DNA from: Algorimicrobium sediminis
GTDB taxonomy: Bacteria; Bacteroidota; Bacteroidia; Flavobacteriales; Flavobacteriaceae
DNA: 64,000 nt
Direction: 5' to 3'
Assembly: GCF_042684585.1 (NCBI RefSeq)
Contig: NZ_JBHULS010000002.1
Span: 372,001-436,000, forward strand
Under the pieces are notes generated by a model. It was not told where the DNA came from. It did no database searches and saw only the letters and a program-made list of their open reading frames with translations. A program made the position numbers and the translations under genes. Each line of letters starts with the position of its first letter. The stretch's first letter is position 1. This document shows positions 8,709 to 15,849 of this stretch, in pieces.

Positions 8709-8757
8709 CATTAATTTTTATTTATATTTACTATGTTTTAAATAAATTAAATTTATG
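8709..8757. promoter_or_regulatory. Candidate LysR operator at the lysR start (copy B)
   Basis: This 49-bp AT-rich segment matches the one at 13666-13714 upstream of dabB at 40 of 49 positions with no gaps. Both begin CAT and end in AAATTTATG, and both have imperfect dyad symmetry. Here the last three bases are the lysR ATG. LysR regulators normally bind near their own divergent promoter, so this is the expected position for autoregulation. The pairing is seen directly. The regulator assignment is inference. Confidence 0.6.
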
Positions 8758-9690
8758 AACTACACCTTAAATCAACTTCAAATATTTTTAAAAATTGTTG
8801 AAACAAAAAGCATAACCAAAGCTTCAGAACTCCTGTTTTTAACGCAGCCGGCTGTTTCCATTCAATTAAAAAACTTTCAAAACCAGTTTGATATCCCCTT
8901 AACTGAAGTTATAGGCAGACAATTATATGTTACACCTTTTGGAGAAGAAATAGCAGAAGCCAGCAAACGTATTTTAAAAGAAGTAGAAGCTATGAAACAT
9001 AAAACCATGGCTTACAAAGGGTTTTTAACCGGGCAACTAAATATTGCGGTGGTTTCTACAGGTAAGTACGTAATGCCTTATTTTTTGTCTGGTTTTTTAA
9101 AAACGCATTCGGAAATTGATCTTAAAATGGATGTAACCAACCGGTATAAAGTTTTAAAAAGTTTGGAACAAAATGAAGTCGATTTTGCGTTGGTTTCGGT
9201 TATGCCTAACAACTTAAATGTAGCCAGTATTCCACTCATGCAAAACAAGTTATTTTTAATTGGCAATACCACCCGAGCAAATGAGTTGTCGTATAAAAAC
9301 AACGAATTAATTTTGGAGGATTTGCCTCTTATTTACCGAGAAAAAGGCTCGGCTACAAGGCAAGCCATGGAAGACTACTTATCTGTAAGGCAAGTAAATA
9401 CCAACAAGAAAATTCAGTTATCAACTAACGAGGCTATTAAACAAGCTGTTATTTCGGGTTTAGGCTACTCCGTAATGCCCCTTATTGGTTTAAAAAATGA
9501 ACTGCGTAATAAGGAATTAACCATTATTCCAGCACAAGGCCTTCCGGTAACCTCTTTTTGGAATTTAATATGGCTAAAAGGAAAAAAGTTTACTCCTGCA
9601 GCTACAGCGTACATTAATTATTTAAAAACCAAGAAAGATGCTATTATTTTAGAAAACTTTAGTTGGCATGAAAATTTTCAAAAGCCATAA
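8755..9690 (+). CDS. LysR-family transcriptional regulator of the Dab locus
   Basis: This 311-residue protein has an N-terminal winged helix-turn-helix of LysR type (MNYTLNQLQIFLKIVETKSITKASELLFLTQPAVSIQLKNF, residues 1-43) and a C-terminal substrate-binding domain of the periplasmic-binding-protein fold (from about residue 92). LysR proteins of the CbbR/CysB-like group often adjoin dabAB operons and respond to CO2-related metabolites. It diverges from the 106-residue gene and converges on dabA. A 49-bp palindrome overlaps its own start, and a near-copy lies upstream of dabB. It is likely the local activator of bicarbonate uptake. The inducer is unknown. Confidence 0.9.
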   Translation: MNYTLNQLQIFLKIVETKSITKASELLFLTQPAVSIQLKNFQNQFDIPLTEVIGRQLYVTPFGEEIAEASKRILKEVEAMKHKTMAYKGFLTGQLNIAVVSTGKYVMPYFLSGFLKTHSEIDLKMDVTNRYKVLKSLEQNEVDFALVSVMPNNLNVASIPLMQNKLFLIGNTTRANELSYKNNELILEDLPLIYREKGSATRQAMEDYLSVRQVNTNKKIQLSTNEAIKQAVISGLGYSVMPLIGLKNELRNKELTIIPAQGLPVTSFWNLIWLKGKKFTPAATAYINYLKTKKDAIILENFSWHENFQKP

Positions 9691-9739
9691 AACCCTCAAT
9701 TAATAATAGCATCTTATGTTACAAGTGGTATACTAGGGC

Positions 9740-12109
9740 TTAATTAACAAGCACACCACGCGTTTCTTTAACAGAAACTTCATTACCAATTGGCTGCGAT
9801 GGTTCTGGTATCCATTTAAAATTTTTGGTGTAAGCAGTGGTTTTATTGTTGTTGTCTGTATCCAGAACTTTCAAATAAATCCACGCATTGTCTAGTAAAT
9901 TCTGTAAATTTTGATGCTTTTTTAAAATCTGTTCCACACGACTCAAAGGCGCCTGAATAACCACAGTTAAGCGCAGTGGCTGGTGGTACATTTCATTATC
10001 GGCTGCTTTTAGGGATTGCAGTGGCAGACCCATTTTAATATCGCCACCATTACCCTGAACCACAGCAAATTTACCTGTAATATTGTGTGTTATTTTAGAA
10101 CCTCCGCCAAATTTATCGGTATCAACTGTTGTAAAATAATAGTGGTTGTTTATCCATTGTGTTACCACCATTGGCCCGCATAAAATACCTTCTAAAGCGG
10201 CGCCTGTTGGATCTTTTTTGTAATTATATGAATGTAAAAAGCACCGTCCGTTTAGGTTGGTATGTTGGGTAAGGCTTCGCGGTGCAATTATAAAACCGGC
10301 ATTTCTAGCCAAGCCCCATTCCGGTCGTGTTTCATCCCAATCGGTCGCTTTTTTATGTGCTAAAGCAACACTTTCCGCATTTGTAAGCAAACGTTCCTGT
10401 GTGGCTGTTTTTTGCGCCTTTTTTAACTGCGTTTTTAAAGCTTCCAAAGCAGCTTCGTGAGACTTTGGAACCTGTGCGTCAAATAAAGTTATGGCATCGG
10501 TGGTGGTATTGTGTTCGCCTCCTAAAAACACGGTATTATCCGGAATATCTATTTCATGTTCTGTCCGTAATACTTGGCGCACCTCTGGCAGGTTTGCCAA
10601 TTTTGCCAAAACCCGTGCATTGTGTCTGCCAGGACTTGCCGCGCAAGCACCACAATCCAAACTGGATGCAAACGGGTTGTTTGTGGTATGACTTCCGTGT
10701 CCGATAAACAACACCAAAGGTGCAAATTTTTGCCAACCTGTTAAATTAAAAGCCGATTTTACAATGGCCACTTTTTCCTCTAAAGCAATATCCTTACCAG
10801 CCAATTGGTTACCAGTTTGATAGCTAATTTCCGGACTGCAAACAGGCTCGTGTGTTAAGGTGTTTTTGGTTTTCCATTTATATAAAAATTGTGGCATAAT
10901 AGTTTGCATGGTTAAGCTTATGCCGTAGAAAAACCCTGCTCCCTCAACAAACCCAAAGGACGACGGCAGCATATTTTTTAGGCGTCTTAACACATATTCG
11001 GTTGCTTTTTCTTCGTTTTTCTCTTGAAGAAAATCCCCAGCCGCTTCCACTTTGCTTTCCAGTGGCTTTTCGGTTACAACATAAGGACTAGCCACAATAG
11101 GCGGACAAGATTTGGTGGTTATATCTTTATCGTAATGTTGGTAATCCATGGCAATACCAAAAAAACCGGCGTATCCATAAGTTTCGTAGGGGCCTTGGGC
11201 TTCAACGTGGCGCCTTATGGCTTCAGAGCGCGTATCGATACAAAATACCATTTGAGCGGCTATTTCCGAATTTGTATGGTCTGCCTGCTTTTCTTGCTGT
11301 GTCTCCAATGTGGCTACCAAGGTATTCTGAAAACTCTTTTCCCATGCTTGTAACCAGATGTTTTTAAGCTGATAACCCGTTACCGTTGTATTTGAAATAG
11401 CAACATCTTCCAACTTTCCGTATAAGTGTTGGGCAATATTTAGGCGAACGGCCAGATAATCTGTTACAGACATAGGAAAACTTTGCTGCCAAACAGTATT
11501 ATTCTGTTCCCGATGCTTTATATAACCTACCCAACCCGATAGGGGCGCCATATGTTGTTCAAAAAAGGTTTGGTAATTTGTGATATTATTTTTCTGTAAC
11601 ACCCATTCTAAAGCTTCCAAACTGGTGTCGGGCAAACTATTAGTTAGTTTTTTTCCTAAAGAGGCGTCGAAGGCTGCCAAAATTTTCCAAGCTGCGTAAA
11701 AGCCACGTTCCTTATTAGGCATTTCCCATTCAGCTAAACCTTCGTCCATAAATGCAGCTAACCATTTAGCCATAATTACATCCAAAGCCTGGTAGCTAGG
11801 GTGAACCTCTGCTGCCTCGCCAGCCTTCATTTCATTTAAATAAGTTTCCGGCGACTCTTGAAGCTGGTGTGCTAAAAGGCAGTCTTTTAAAACGGCTTTA
11901 TCTATATCGCCTTTACGAAGCGCTTCCTCATACACGGACGCCTTCGGGTAGGTAGAAGCTTGCAGCAGTCGCGCCGCTTTCTGCGTAGCTTCTTCAAAAG
12001 GTAAATGCTCATAACCAGATAAAGGATTGGACGTAACAAAGGAGTACAACGGCCAGGTTAATCCGAAGGTTTGAGAGGCACTATCAATACTTTTTAAAAG
12101 GTCTTTCAT
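9740..12109 (-). CDS. dabA: DabA, zinc-dependent inorganic-carbon accumulation subunit (DUF2309)
   Basis: This 789-residue member of the DUF2309/UPF0753 family partners with DabB to couple vectorial CO2 hydration to an ion gradient, so that bicarbonate accumulates in the cell. The carbonic-anhydrase-like zinc site is visible: C290-I-D292-T-R294, then H471 in GHGSHTTNNP and C486 in DCGAC. The 15-residue H-to-C spacing equals that reported for the Halothiobacillus DabA. The protein is soluble and expected at the inner face of the membrane on DabB. It starts 2 bp after dabB and follows it in one operon. No RuBisCO or carboxysome gene is in the window, so the system probably serves heterotrophic carboxylations. 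Confidence 0.93.
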   Translation of the reverse strand: MKDLLKSIDSASQTFGLTWPLYSFVTSNPLSGYEHLPFEEATQKAARLLQASTYPKASVYEEALRKGDIDKAVLKDCLLAHQLQESPETYLNEMKAGEAAEVHPSYQALDVIMAKWLAAFMDEGLAEWEMPNKERGFYAAWKILAAFDASLGKKLTNSLPDTSLEALEWVLQKNNITNYQTFFEQHMAPLSGWVGYIKHREQNNTVWQQSFPMSVTDYLAVRLNIAQHLYGKLEDVAISNTTVTGYQLKNIWLQAWEKSFQNTLVATLETQQEKQADHTNSEIAAQMVFCIDTRSEAIRRHVEAQGPYETYGYAGFFGIAMDYQHYDKDITTKSCPPIVASPYVVTEKPLESKVEAAGDFLQEKNEEKATEYVLRRLKNMLPSSFGFVEGAGFFYGISLTMQTIMPQFLYKWKTKNTLTHEPVCSPEISYQTGNQLAGKDIALEEKVAIVKSAFNLTGWQKFAPLVLFIGHGSHTTNNPFASSLDCGACAASPGRHNARVLAKLANLPEVRQVLRTEHEIDIPDNTVFLGGEHNTTTDAITLFDAQVPKSHEAALEALKTQLKKAQKTATQERLLTNAESVALAHKKATDWDETRPEWGLARNAGFIIAPRSLTQHTNLNGRCFLHSYNYKKDPTGAALEGILCGPMVVTQWINNHYYFTTVDTDKFGGGSKITHNITGKFAVVQGNGGDIKMGLPLQSLKAADNEMYHQPLRLTVVIQAPLSRVEQILKKHQNLQNLLDNAWIYLKVLDTDNNNKTTAYTKNFKWIPEPSQPIGNEVSVKETRGVLVN

Positions 12110-12111
12110 AA

Positions 12112-13599
12112 TTAGGAACGATTTGATTTAGTAGACAAAATTGTTTTTTCGTAAGGCTGTGAAGCATTTAAAAGTTTTACATAAAGCCATGGAATTTTCC
12201 TGTACATGCCTGTTAACATGATGTAAAAAGCCACTAAAAAGATAACGCCAAACAGTGCATGAACAAAGGTGAACTCCAAAGCCATGTTAGCCATCGGCAT
12301 ATCTTTTAGAAGGGCCGCAACCCCGTTATAAGTTAAGGCATAAACAGCTATACCCACAGCGGAAGCCAGCGGTAAAATAATTAGTTTTTTTGCCATAGGA
12401 AGCGCGCCGTGATTTAATACGTTATAAGAAACTTGCCCCACCGTGATGGCTACAATAAAGGTTAAAAACAAACCTGTATCCAGAACTAAACCTTTACCTG
12501 TAAGCAAGGCAAACATGACGCCGCCTAAAATACTTATACCTAAAATAAATAGGGTTTCCAGGGGTTTTAGCTGCACCGTTTGCGGAGGCTGTGGAGTACC
12601 ATTTTTAATTTCTTCACCTGAAGCCAAAAACAAATACGCTTTGTAAAAACCATGAAGTATAAGGTGGGTTATGGCGGCACTAAAAAAGCCTAGGCCACAT
12701 TGCATAATCATAAAACTCATTTGCGCACTTGTAGAACAAGCCAACTTTTGCTTAACGTTTACTTGCAGTAATTTAGAATACTGCGAAAATATTGCCGTTA
12801 AACATCCTATGATAAAGGTTATGGTTAGCACTTCTGCCTGAACTAATAGTGGGGCAAAAATAGTAAGTAAAATACCAGCAGCATTTACAAATCCGGCATG
12901 CATTAGCGCAGATGCTGGCGTGGGAGAGGTCATGGCAGACATGAGCCATTTATGAAAAGGGAATATAGCCGATTGTATTAAAGCGGCCATTAGCACACCT
13001 AAAGCGGCTACCACTGTAACAGTGCCCTCTATTTGAGGTAACACTTCGCGAATCCCAGAAATAGTCCAGATACCCGTAGTGTAGGTAAGCAACCCTACGG
13101 CTGCTCCTAAAAACAAGGTACTGCCAATATAATTGTTTAAAGCATAGCGCGCTGCGTGTTGCCCCTCTTTCCAAGCGCTGTTTATACCAATTAATTGTGT
13201 CATTAAAAACCCCATTATAAACCAGGATACACAAAACAGTACAACATGATTGGAGGCTACAAAAAGCATTACAGATAGGGTAAAGAAGAAGCTAATTACC
13301 AAAAAGCGGCCCTTATACTTAAAGCCTTTTAAATAATTAGCGGCATACGTTTGAATAACGGCACTAAAAAAAGTAACTACCAGCCACATAATACTGGATA
13401 AACCATTTAGTGCTATTACGGAGCCCCATGTTACTTCTGGCAAGTTGGGTGCATAAAGGACTACATAAGCCACGTTTGCTAAAAAAAGAATCCAGGCTAA
13501 CGGAATAAAAATTTTAGAAAGCCTATGAGCTGGGCGTAGCGGCGGTAAGGTGGCATCTGCCAACGTTTTTTGTGTTTCTAATTTTTTTGTTGTTGTCAT
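12112..13599 (-). CDS. dabB: DabB, NuoL-like cation-translocating membrane subunit
   Basis: This 495-residue polytopic membrane protein is of the proton-conducting family shared with NuoL and MrpA. About 13-14 hydrophobic segments run from residue 28 to 475. The signature region MTSPTPASALMHAGFVNAAGILL and the later KQKLACSTSAQMSFMIMQCG match the conserved lysine-bearing helices of that family. It lacks the long C-terminal arm of NuoL, as expected for DabB. It is first in the dabBA operon. Upstream lie a perfect 12-bp inverted repeat and the 49-bp palindrome shared with lysR. It is likely to energise DabA with protons or sodium. Confidence 0.92.
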   Translation of the reverse strand: MTTTKKLETQKTLADATLPPLRPAHRLSKIFIPLAWILFLANVAYVVLYAPNLPEVTWGSVIALNGLSSIMWLVVTFFSAVIQTYAANYLKGFKYKGRFLVISFFFTLSVMLFVASNHVVLFCVSWFIMGFLMTQLIGINSAWKEGQHAARYALNNYIGSTLFLGAAVGLLTYTTGIWTISGIREVLPQIEGTVTVVAALGVLMAALIQSAIFPFHKWLMSAMTSPTPASALMHAGFVNAAGILLTIFAPLLVQAEVLTITFIIGCLTAIFSQYSKLLQVNVKQKLACSTSAQMSFMIMQCGLGFFSAAITHLILHGFYKAYLFLASGEEIKNGTPQPPQTVQLKPLETLFILGISILGGVMFALLTGKGLVLDTGLFLTFIVAITVGQVSYNVLNHGALPMAKKLIILPLASAVGIAVYALTYNGVAALLKDMPMANMALEFTFVHALFGVIFLVAFYIMLTGMYRKIPWLYVKLLNASQPYEKTILSTKSNRS

Positions 13600-13600
13600 A

Positions 13601-13655
13601 TTAAAATTTGCATCTTGTCTTTTTTATTCAGACGGTTCTAGGCTGCAAATTTTAA
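13601..13655. promoter_or_regulatory. 12-bp inverted repeat in the dabB leader/promoter
   Basis: TTAAAATTTGCA at 13601-13612 and TGCAAATTTTAA at 13644-13655 are perfect reverse complements separated by 31 bp, starting 1 bp upstream of the dabB ATG. The right arm read on the minus strand gives TA-AAA-TTTG, close to a -7 element with one extra spacer base. It may be a second regulator site or an RNA stem sequestering the start. Confidence 0.5.
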
Positions 13656-13665
13656 AAAACTTATT

Positions 13666-13714
13666 CATAAATTTTTATTTATATATAATATGTATTGCAT
13701 AATAAAAATTTATG
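13666..13714. promoter_or_regulatory. Candidate LysR operator upstream of dabB (copy A)
   Basis: CATAAATTTTTATT at 13666-13679 and AATAAAAATTTATG at 13701-13714 are perfect 14-bp inverted arms with a 21-bp spacer. The whole 49 bp aligns without gaps to 8709-8757 at the lysR start (40/49 identical). It lies 67-115 bp upstream of the dabB start codon, a normal distance for LysR activation. Confidence 0.65.
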
Positions 13715-13761
13715 TTTAATGCATTTATATTACTCAAAACTAAAGCTTTACAGGATTAACA

Positions 13762-13860
13762 GGTAACAAAAACGCCATTCCTAATACCAATATCATGTTT
13801 TACAACACAAAACAGTATTAAAAATGGCGTTACAAACGGTTTGTAAAAACCGTTGTTACC
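13762..13860 (-). terminator. Nested inverted repeats, likely terminator of the lipoprotein carbonic anhydrase gene
   Basis: Four complementary pairs are nested here: GGTAACAA 13762-13769 with TTGTTACC 13853-13860; AACGCCATT 13771-13779 with AATGGCGTT 13823-13831; TAATAC 13782-13787 with GTATTA 13815-13820; TGTTTT 13796-13801 with AAAACA 13809-13814. A further hairpin (AACGGTT 13835-13841, AACCGTT 13848-13854) sits inside the outer arm. On the minus strand the AATGGCG arm is followed by TTTTTG, so it can end transcripts arriving from 13872. Confidence 0.65.
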
Positions 13861-13871
13861 TAAACTTGCGG

Positions 13872-14624
13872 TTAGTCCAAAAAGGACACGATACCTGAAT
13901 CTAAATCGTAAACGGCACCAACAATTTTTATTTCGCCGTTATCTTCCATTTCCTTCATAATTGGGCTATTCTTACGAATTTCTTCAATGGTATTTTTAAC
14001 GTTACTCTCGCAAACCATGGCTACAAATTCGCCATTTTTGGCATTGCGCTCGCCCTCATATTCTACCATCGCCACTGCTGGTTTAATTTTAGATAGCATA
14101 GGGGTAATGTTTCCAAGTTCTACATTATCGATGGCCGCTTTAACGGCACCACAATGCTCGTGCCCCATAACCATAACTAATTTTGAACCGGATACTTTAG
14201 TAGCAAACTCCATGCTTCCTAAAATATCTTCATTTACAAAATTACCGGCTACACGGGCCACAAAAATATCGCCAATACCTCTATCCAATACGTGCTCTAC
14301 TGGTACGCGGCTGTCCACGCACGATAATACAATGGCTTGTGGAAACTGACCCGCCGTAGTGCTTTGCACTTGTTTGGAGTAATCGCGTGGTGTTAGGTTA
14401 TTAGACACGTAACGTTCGTTACCTTCTTTAAAAAGAGTAATTACTTGGTCTGGTGTTAAAGCCGCTTGCTCTTCAGCGCTCATGACATCGGCCGATAATG
14501 GTGTTTCCTGTACCGCTACCTCTGCTGTAGTTTCAGTGGTTTGAGCTGTTTTATTGTCTTCTTTACAGGCTACTAAACTAATGGCGATAGCGCCTAAAAT
14601 TAATGTGTGTTTAATTGTTTTCAT
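13872..14624 (-). CDS. Lipoprotein beta-class carbonic anhydrase
   Basis: This 250-residue protein has a lipoprotein signal (lipobox SLVAC, lipidated Cys20), a Thr/Glu-rich tether to about residue 60, and then a beta-carbonic anhydrase core: C102-V-D104-S-R106, and H155-E-H-C158 in GHEHCGAV. It would hydrate CO2 or dehydrate bicarbonate outside the inner membrane, attached to it or to the outer membrane. Beta-class enzymes are usually cytosolic, so export is notable. It lies upstream of dabBA on the same strand but is separated by the nested hairpins at 13762-13860, so it is probably its own transcript. It may supply bicarbonate or CO2 at the cell surface for the Dab system. That coupling is inferred. 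Confidence 0.93.
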   Translation of the reverse strand: MKTIKHTLILGAIAISLVACKEDNKTAQTTETTAEVAVQETPLSADVMSAEEQAALTPDQVITLFKEGNERYVSNNLTPRDYSKQVQSTTAGQFPQAIVLSCVDSRVPVEHVLDRGIGDIFVARVAGNFVNEDILGSMEFATKVSGSKLVMVMGHEHCGAVKAAIDNVELGNITPMLSKIKPAVAMVEYEGERNAKNGEFVAMVCESNVKNTIEEIRKNSPIMKEMEDNGEIKIVGAVYDLDSGIVSFLD

Positions 14625-14727
14625 CTTTTAAGTGTTTTAATTCTTCCGAATACGGGTTATATTCTAATATATGTAATTGGTAAAAGTTACCAAACACCTA
14701 TGGAGTGTTGGTAGGTACTTGAGATAT

Positions 14728-15018
14728 TTAAGAACCCAAATTTTCGGGAGGTGGTAACACTAACTCTTTTGCTAGTGAATTGTAGTTTTTTACATCGGTT
14801 TTCTGAAATTCTACCAAGTCGGTAAAAATAGTGTTATTTGTTTGGTCCTGAAACACTGGTTTAATTTCGAAGTCTTTTACATGGGTTTCTTCTTCCTCGC
14901 TAGAAGCGGCTAAAACCGATATATCGAAGTTATCATTTACAGCAGCCATAACGCTTGGCACCACCAAAAAGGCAGCAAACACACCGGCAAAAAATATGGC
15001 AAAAACTGTTTTGTGCAT
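14728..15018 (-). CDS. Small secreted or membrane-anchored protein of unknown function
   Basis: I do not recognise this 96-residue protein. It has a clear N-terminal hydrophobic signal (residues 5-26, MAA at a possible cleavage point), then an acidic patch SSEEEETHVKDFE and a Pro-rich end (ELVLPPPENLGS). It begins 52 bp downstream of batE on the same strand and could be a distal member of the Bat operon. The short mature part has no cysteines or visible catalytic motif. Confidence 0.6.
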   Translation of the reverse strand: MHKTVFAIFFAGVFAAFLVVPSVMAAVNDNFDISVLAASSEEEETHVKDFEIKPVFQDQTNNTIFTDLVEFQKTDVKNYNSLAKELVLPPPENLGS

Positions 15019-15070
15019 GATTATACAATTGAAAACAAATATAAGCTTTTTTGTTTAAACTTTAAATAAA

Positions 15071-15847
15071 TTACCTCAACAATTTAATGTCGTCTGCCAA
15101 AATCCAGCCTGTTTTTCCATCTGTAAGCTTAATTTTTTTCCAGTCTTCCACGGTATCTAAAACTTGTACTTTTGTTCCTTCGTGGAGTACAAATGCTTCA
15201 GCACTTCGTAAATTAGGCTCGTTTTTTACAGGGCTTTCTTGTGCAAACACGATGGCAGGATTATCTGCCTGATCCAGGCTATATTTATTAAAAGCCGACA
15301 CCAATGACGCGGCAACTAAAAAAAGGGCTATAAAACCTACCGTAAATGATACGCGTTTGGTTTTTGTGCCTCTGGTAATATAATAGTTTATAAAGGACAC
15401 TACAGCCAATACTACAAAGCAAACGGCTAAAACAGCCCAAGCATCGAAACTAATAAAATGCGATACCTTATTAATAACCTTTGCAATACCCACTTCTGGA
15501 ATAACATCAATAGCATCAATGGTCATGTTTTGTGCAAAGGCTCTGTTTTGTTTAATATCTGGATCGTTTGGTGCTAGTTGTAAGGCTTTTTCGTAATAAT
15601 AAATACTAGGCGCAATGTTGTTTAATTTGTAATGCGCATTACCCAAATTAAAATACAGTTCAGCAGAGTGTTTATCTGCATTTAAAATAGCAGTGTATTT
15701 GGCAATGGCCTCTTCATATTTAGCAGCATTATAAAGGGCGTTTCCTTCTTCAAACAAAGCCATTTCCTGACTAAACGCTTGCAGGTTTAGCAAACCAAAA
15801 AGCAACAAGAATACAGCCGATTTTATAAATTTTTTTTTGTGTAACAT
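15071..15847 (-). CDS. batE: BatE, TPR and SH3 domain membrane protein
   Basis: This 258-residue protein has a signal peptide (ending LQAFSQ, about 27) and two to three TPR motifs (about 29-105, e.g. ALYNAAKYEEAIAKYTAIL and AELYFNLGNAHYKLNN). Two membrane segments follow near 137-158 and 167-187, then a C-terminal bacterial SH3 domain (about 208-258, NLRSAEAFVLHEGTKVQVLD, GKTGWILADDI). It is the last of the eight Bat-locus genes, 2 bp after batD. Bat proteins are thought to form a membrane complex with the VWA proteins BatA and BatB. The locus is linked to aerotolerance in Bacteroides, though the molecular role is unsettled. Confidence 0.88.
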   Translation of the reverse strand: MLHKKKFIKSAVFLLLFGLLNLQAFSQEMALFEEGNALYNAAKYEEAIAKYTAILNADKHSAELYFNLGNAHYKLNNIAPSIYYYEKALQLAPNDPDIKQNRAFAQNMTIDAIDVIPEVGIAKVINKVSHFISFDAWAVLAVCFVVLAVVSFINYYITRGTKTKRVSFTVGFIALFLVAASLVSAFNKYSLDQADNPAIVFAQESPVKNEPNLRSAEAFVLHEGTKVQVLDTVEDWKKIKLTDGKTGWILADDIKLLR

Positions 15848-15849
15848 GG

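Noticed and set aside
13666..13714. Terminal inverted repeats of an insertion sequence
   Set aside because: The 14-bp arms enclose only 21 bp and no target duplication or transposase is seen; a shared copy at lysR suggests an operator.
7526..14624. Carboxysome or autotrophic carbon-fixation cluster
   Set aside because: No RuBisCO, phosphoribulokinase or shell protein genes are present; DabAB alone does not imply autotrophy.
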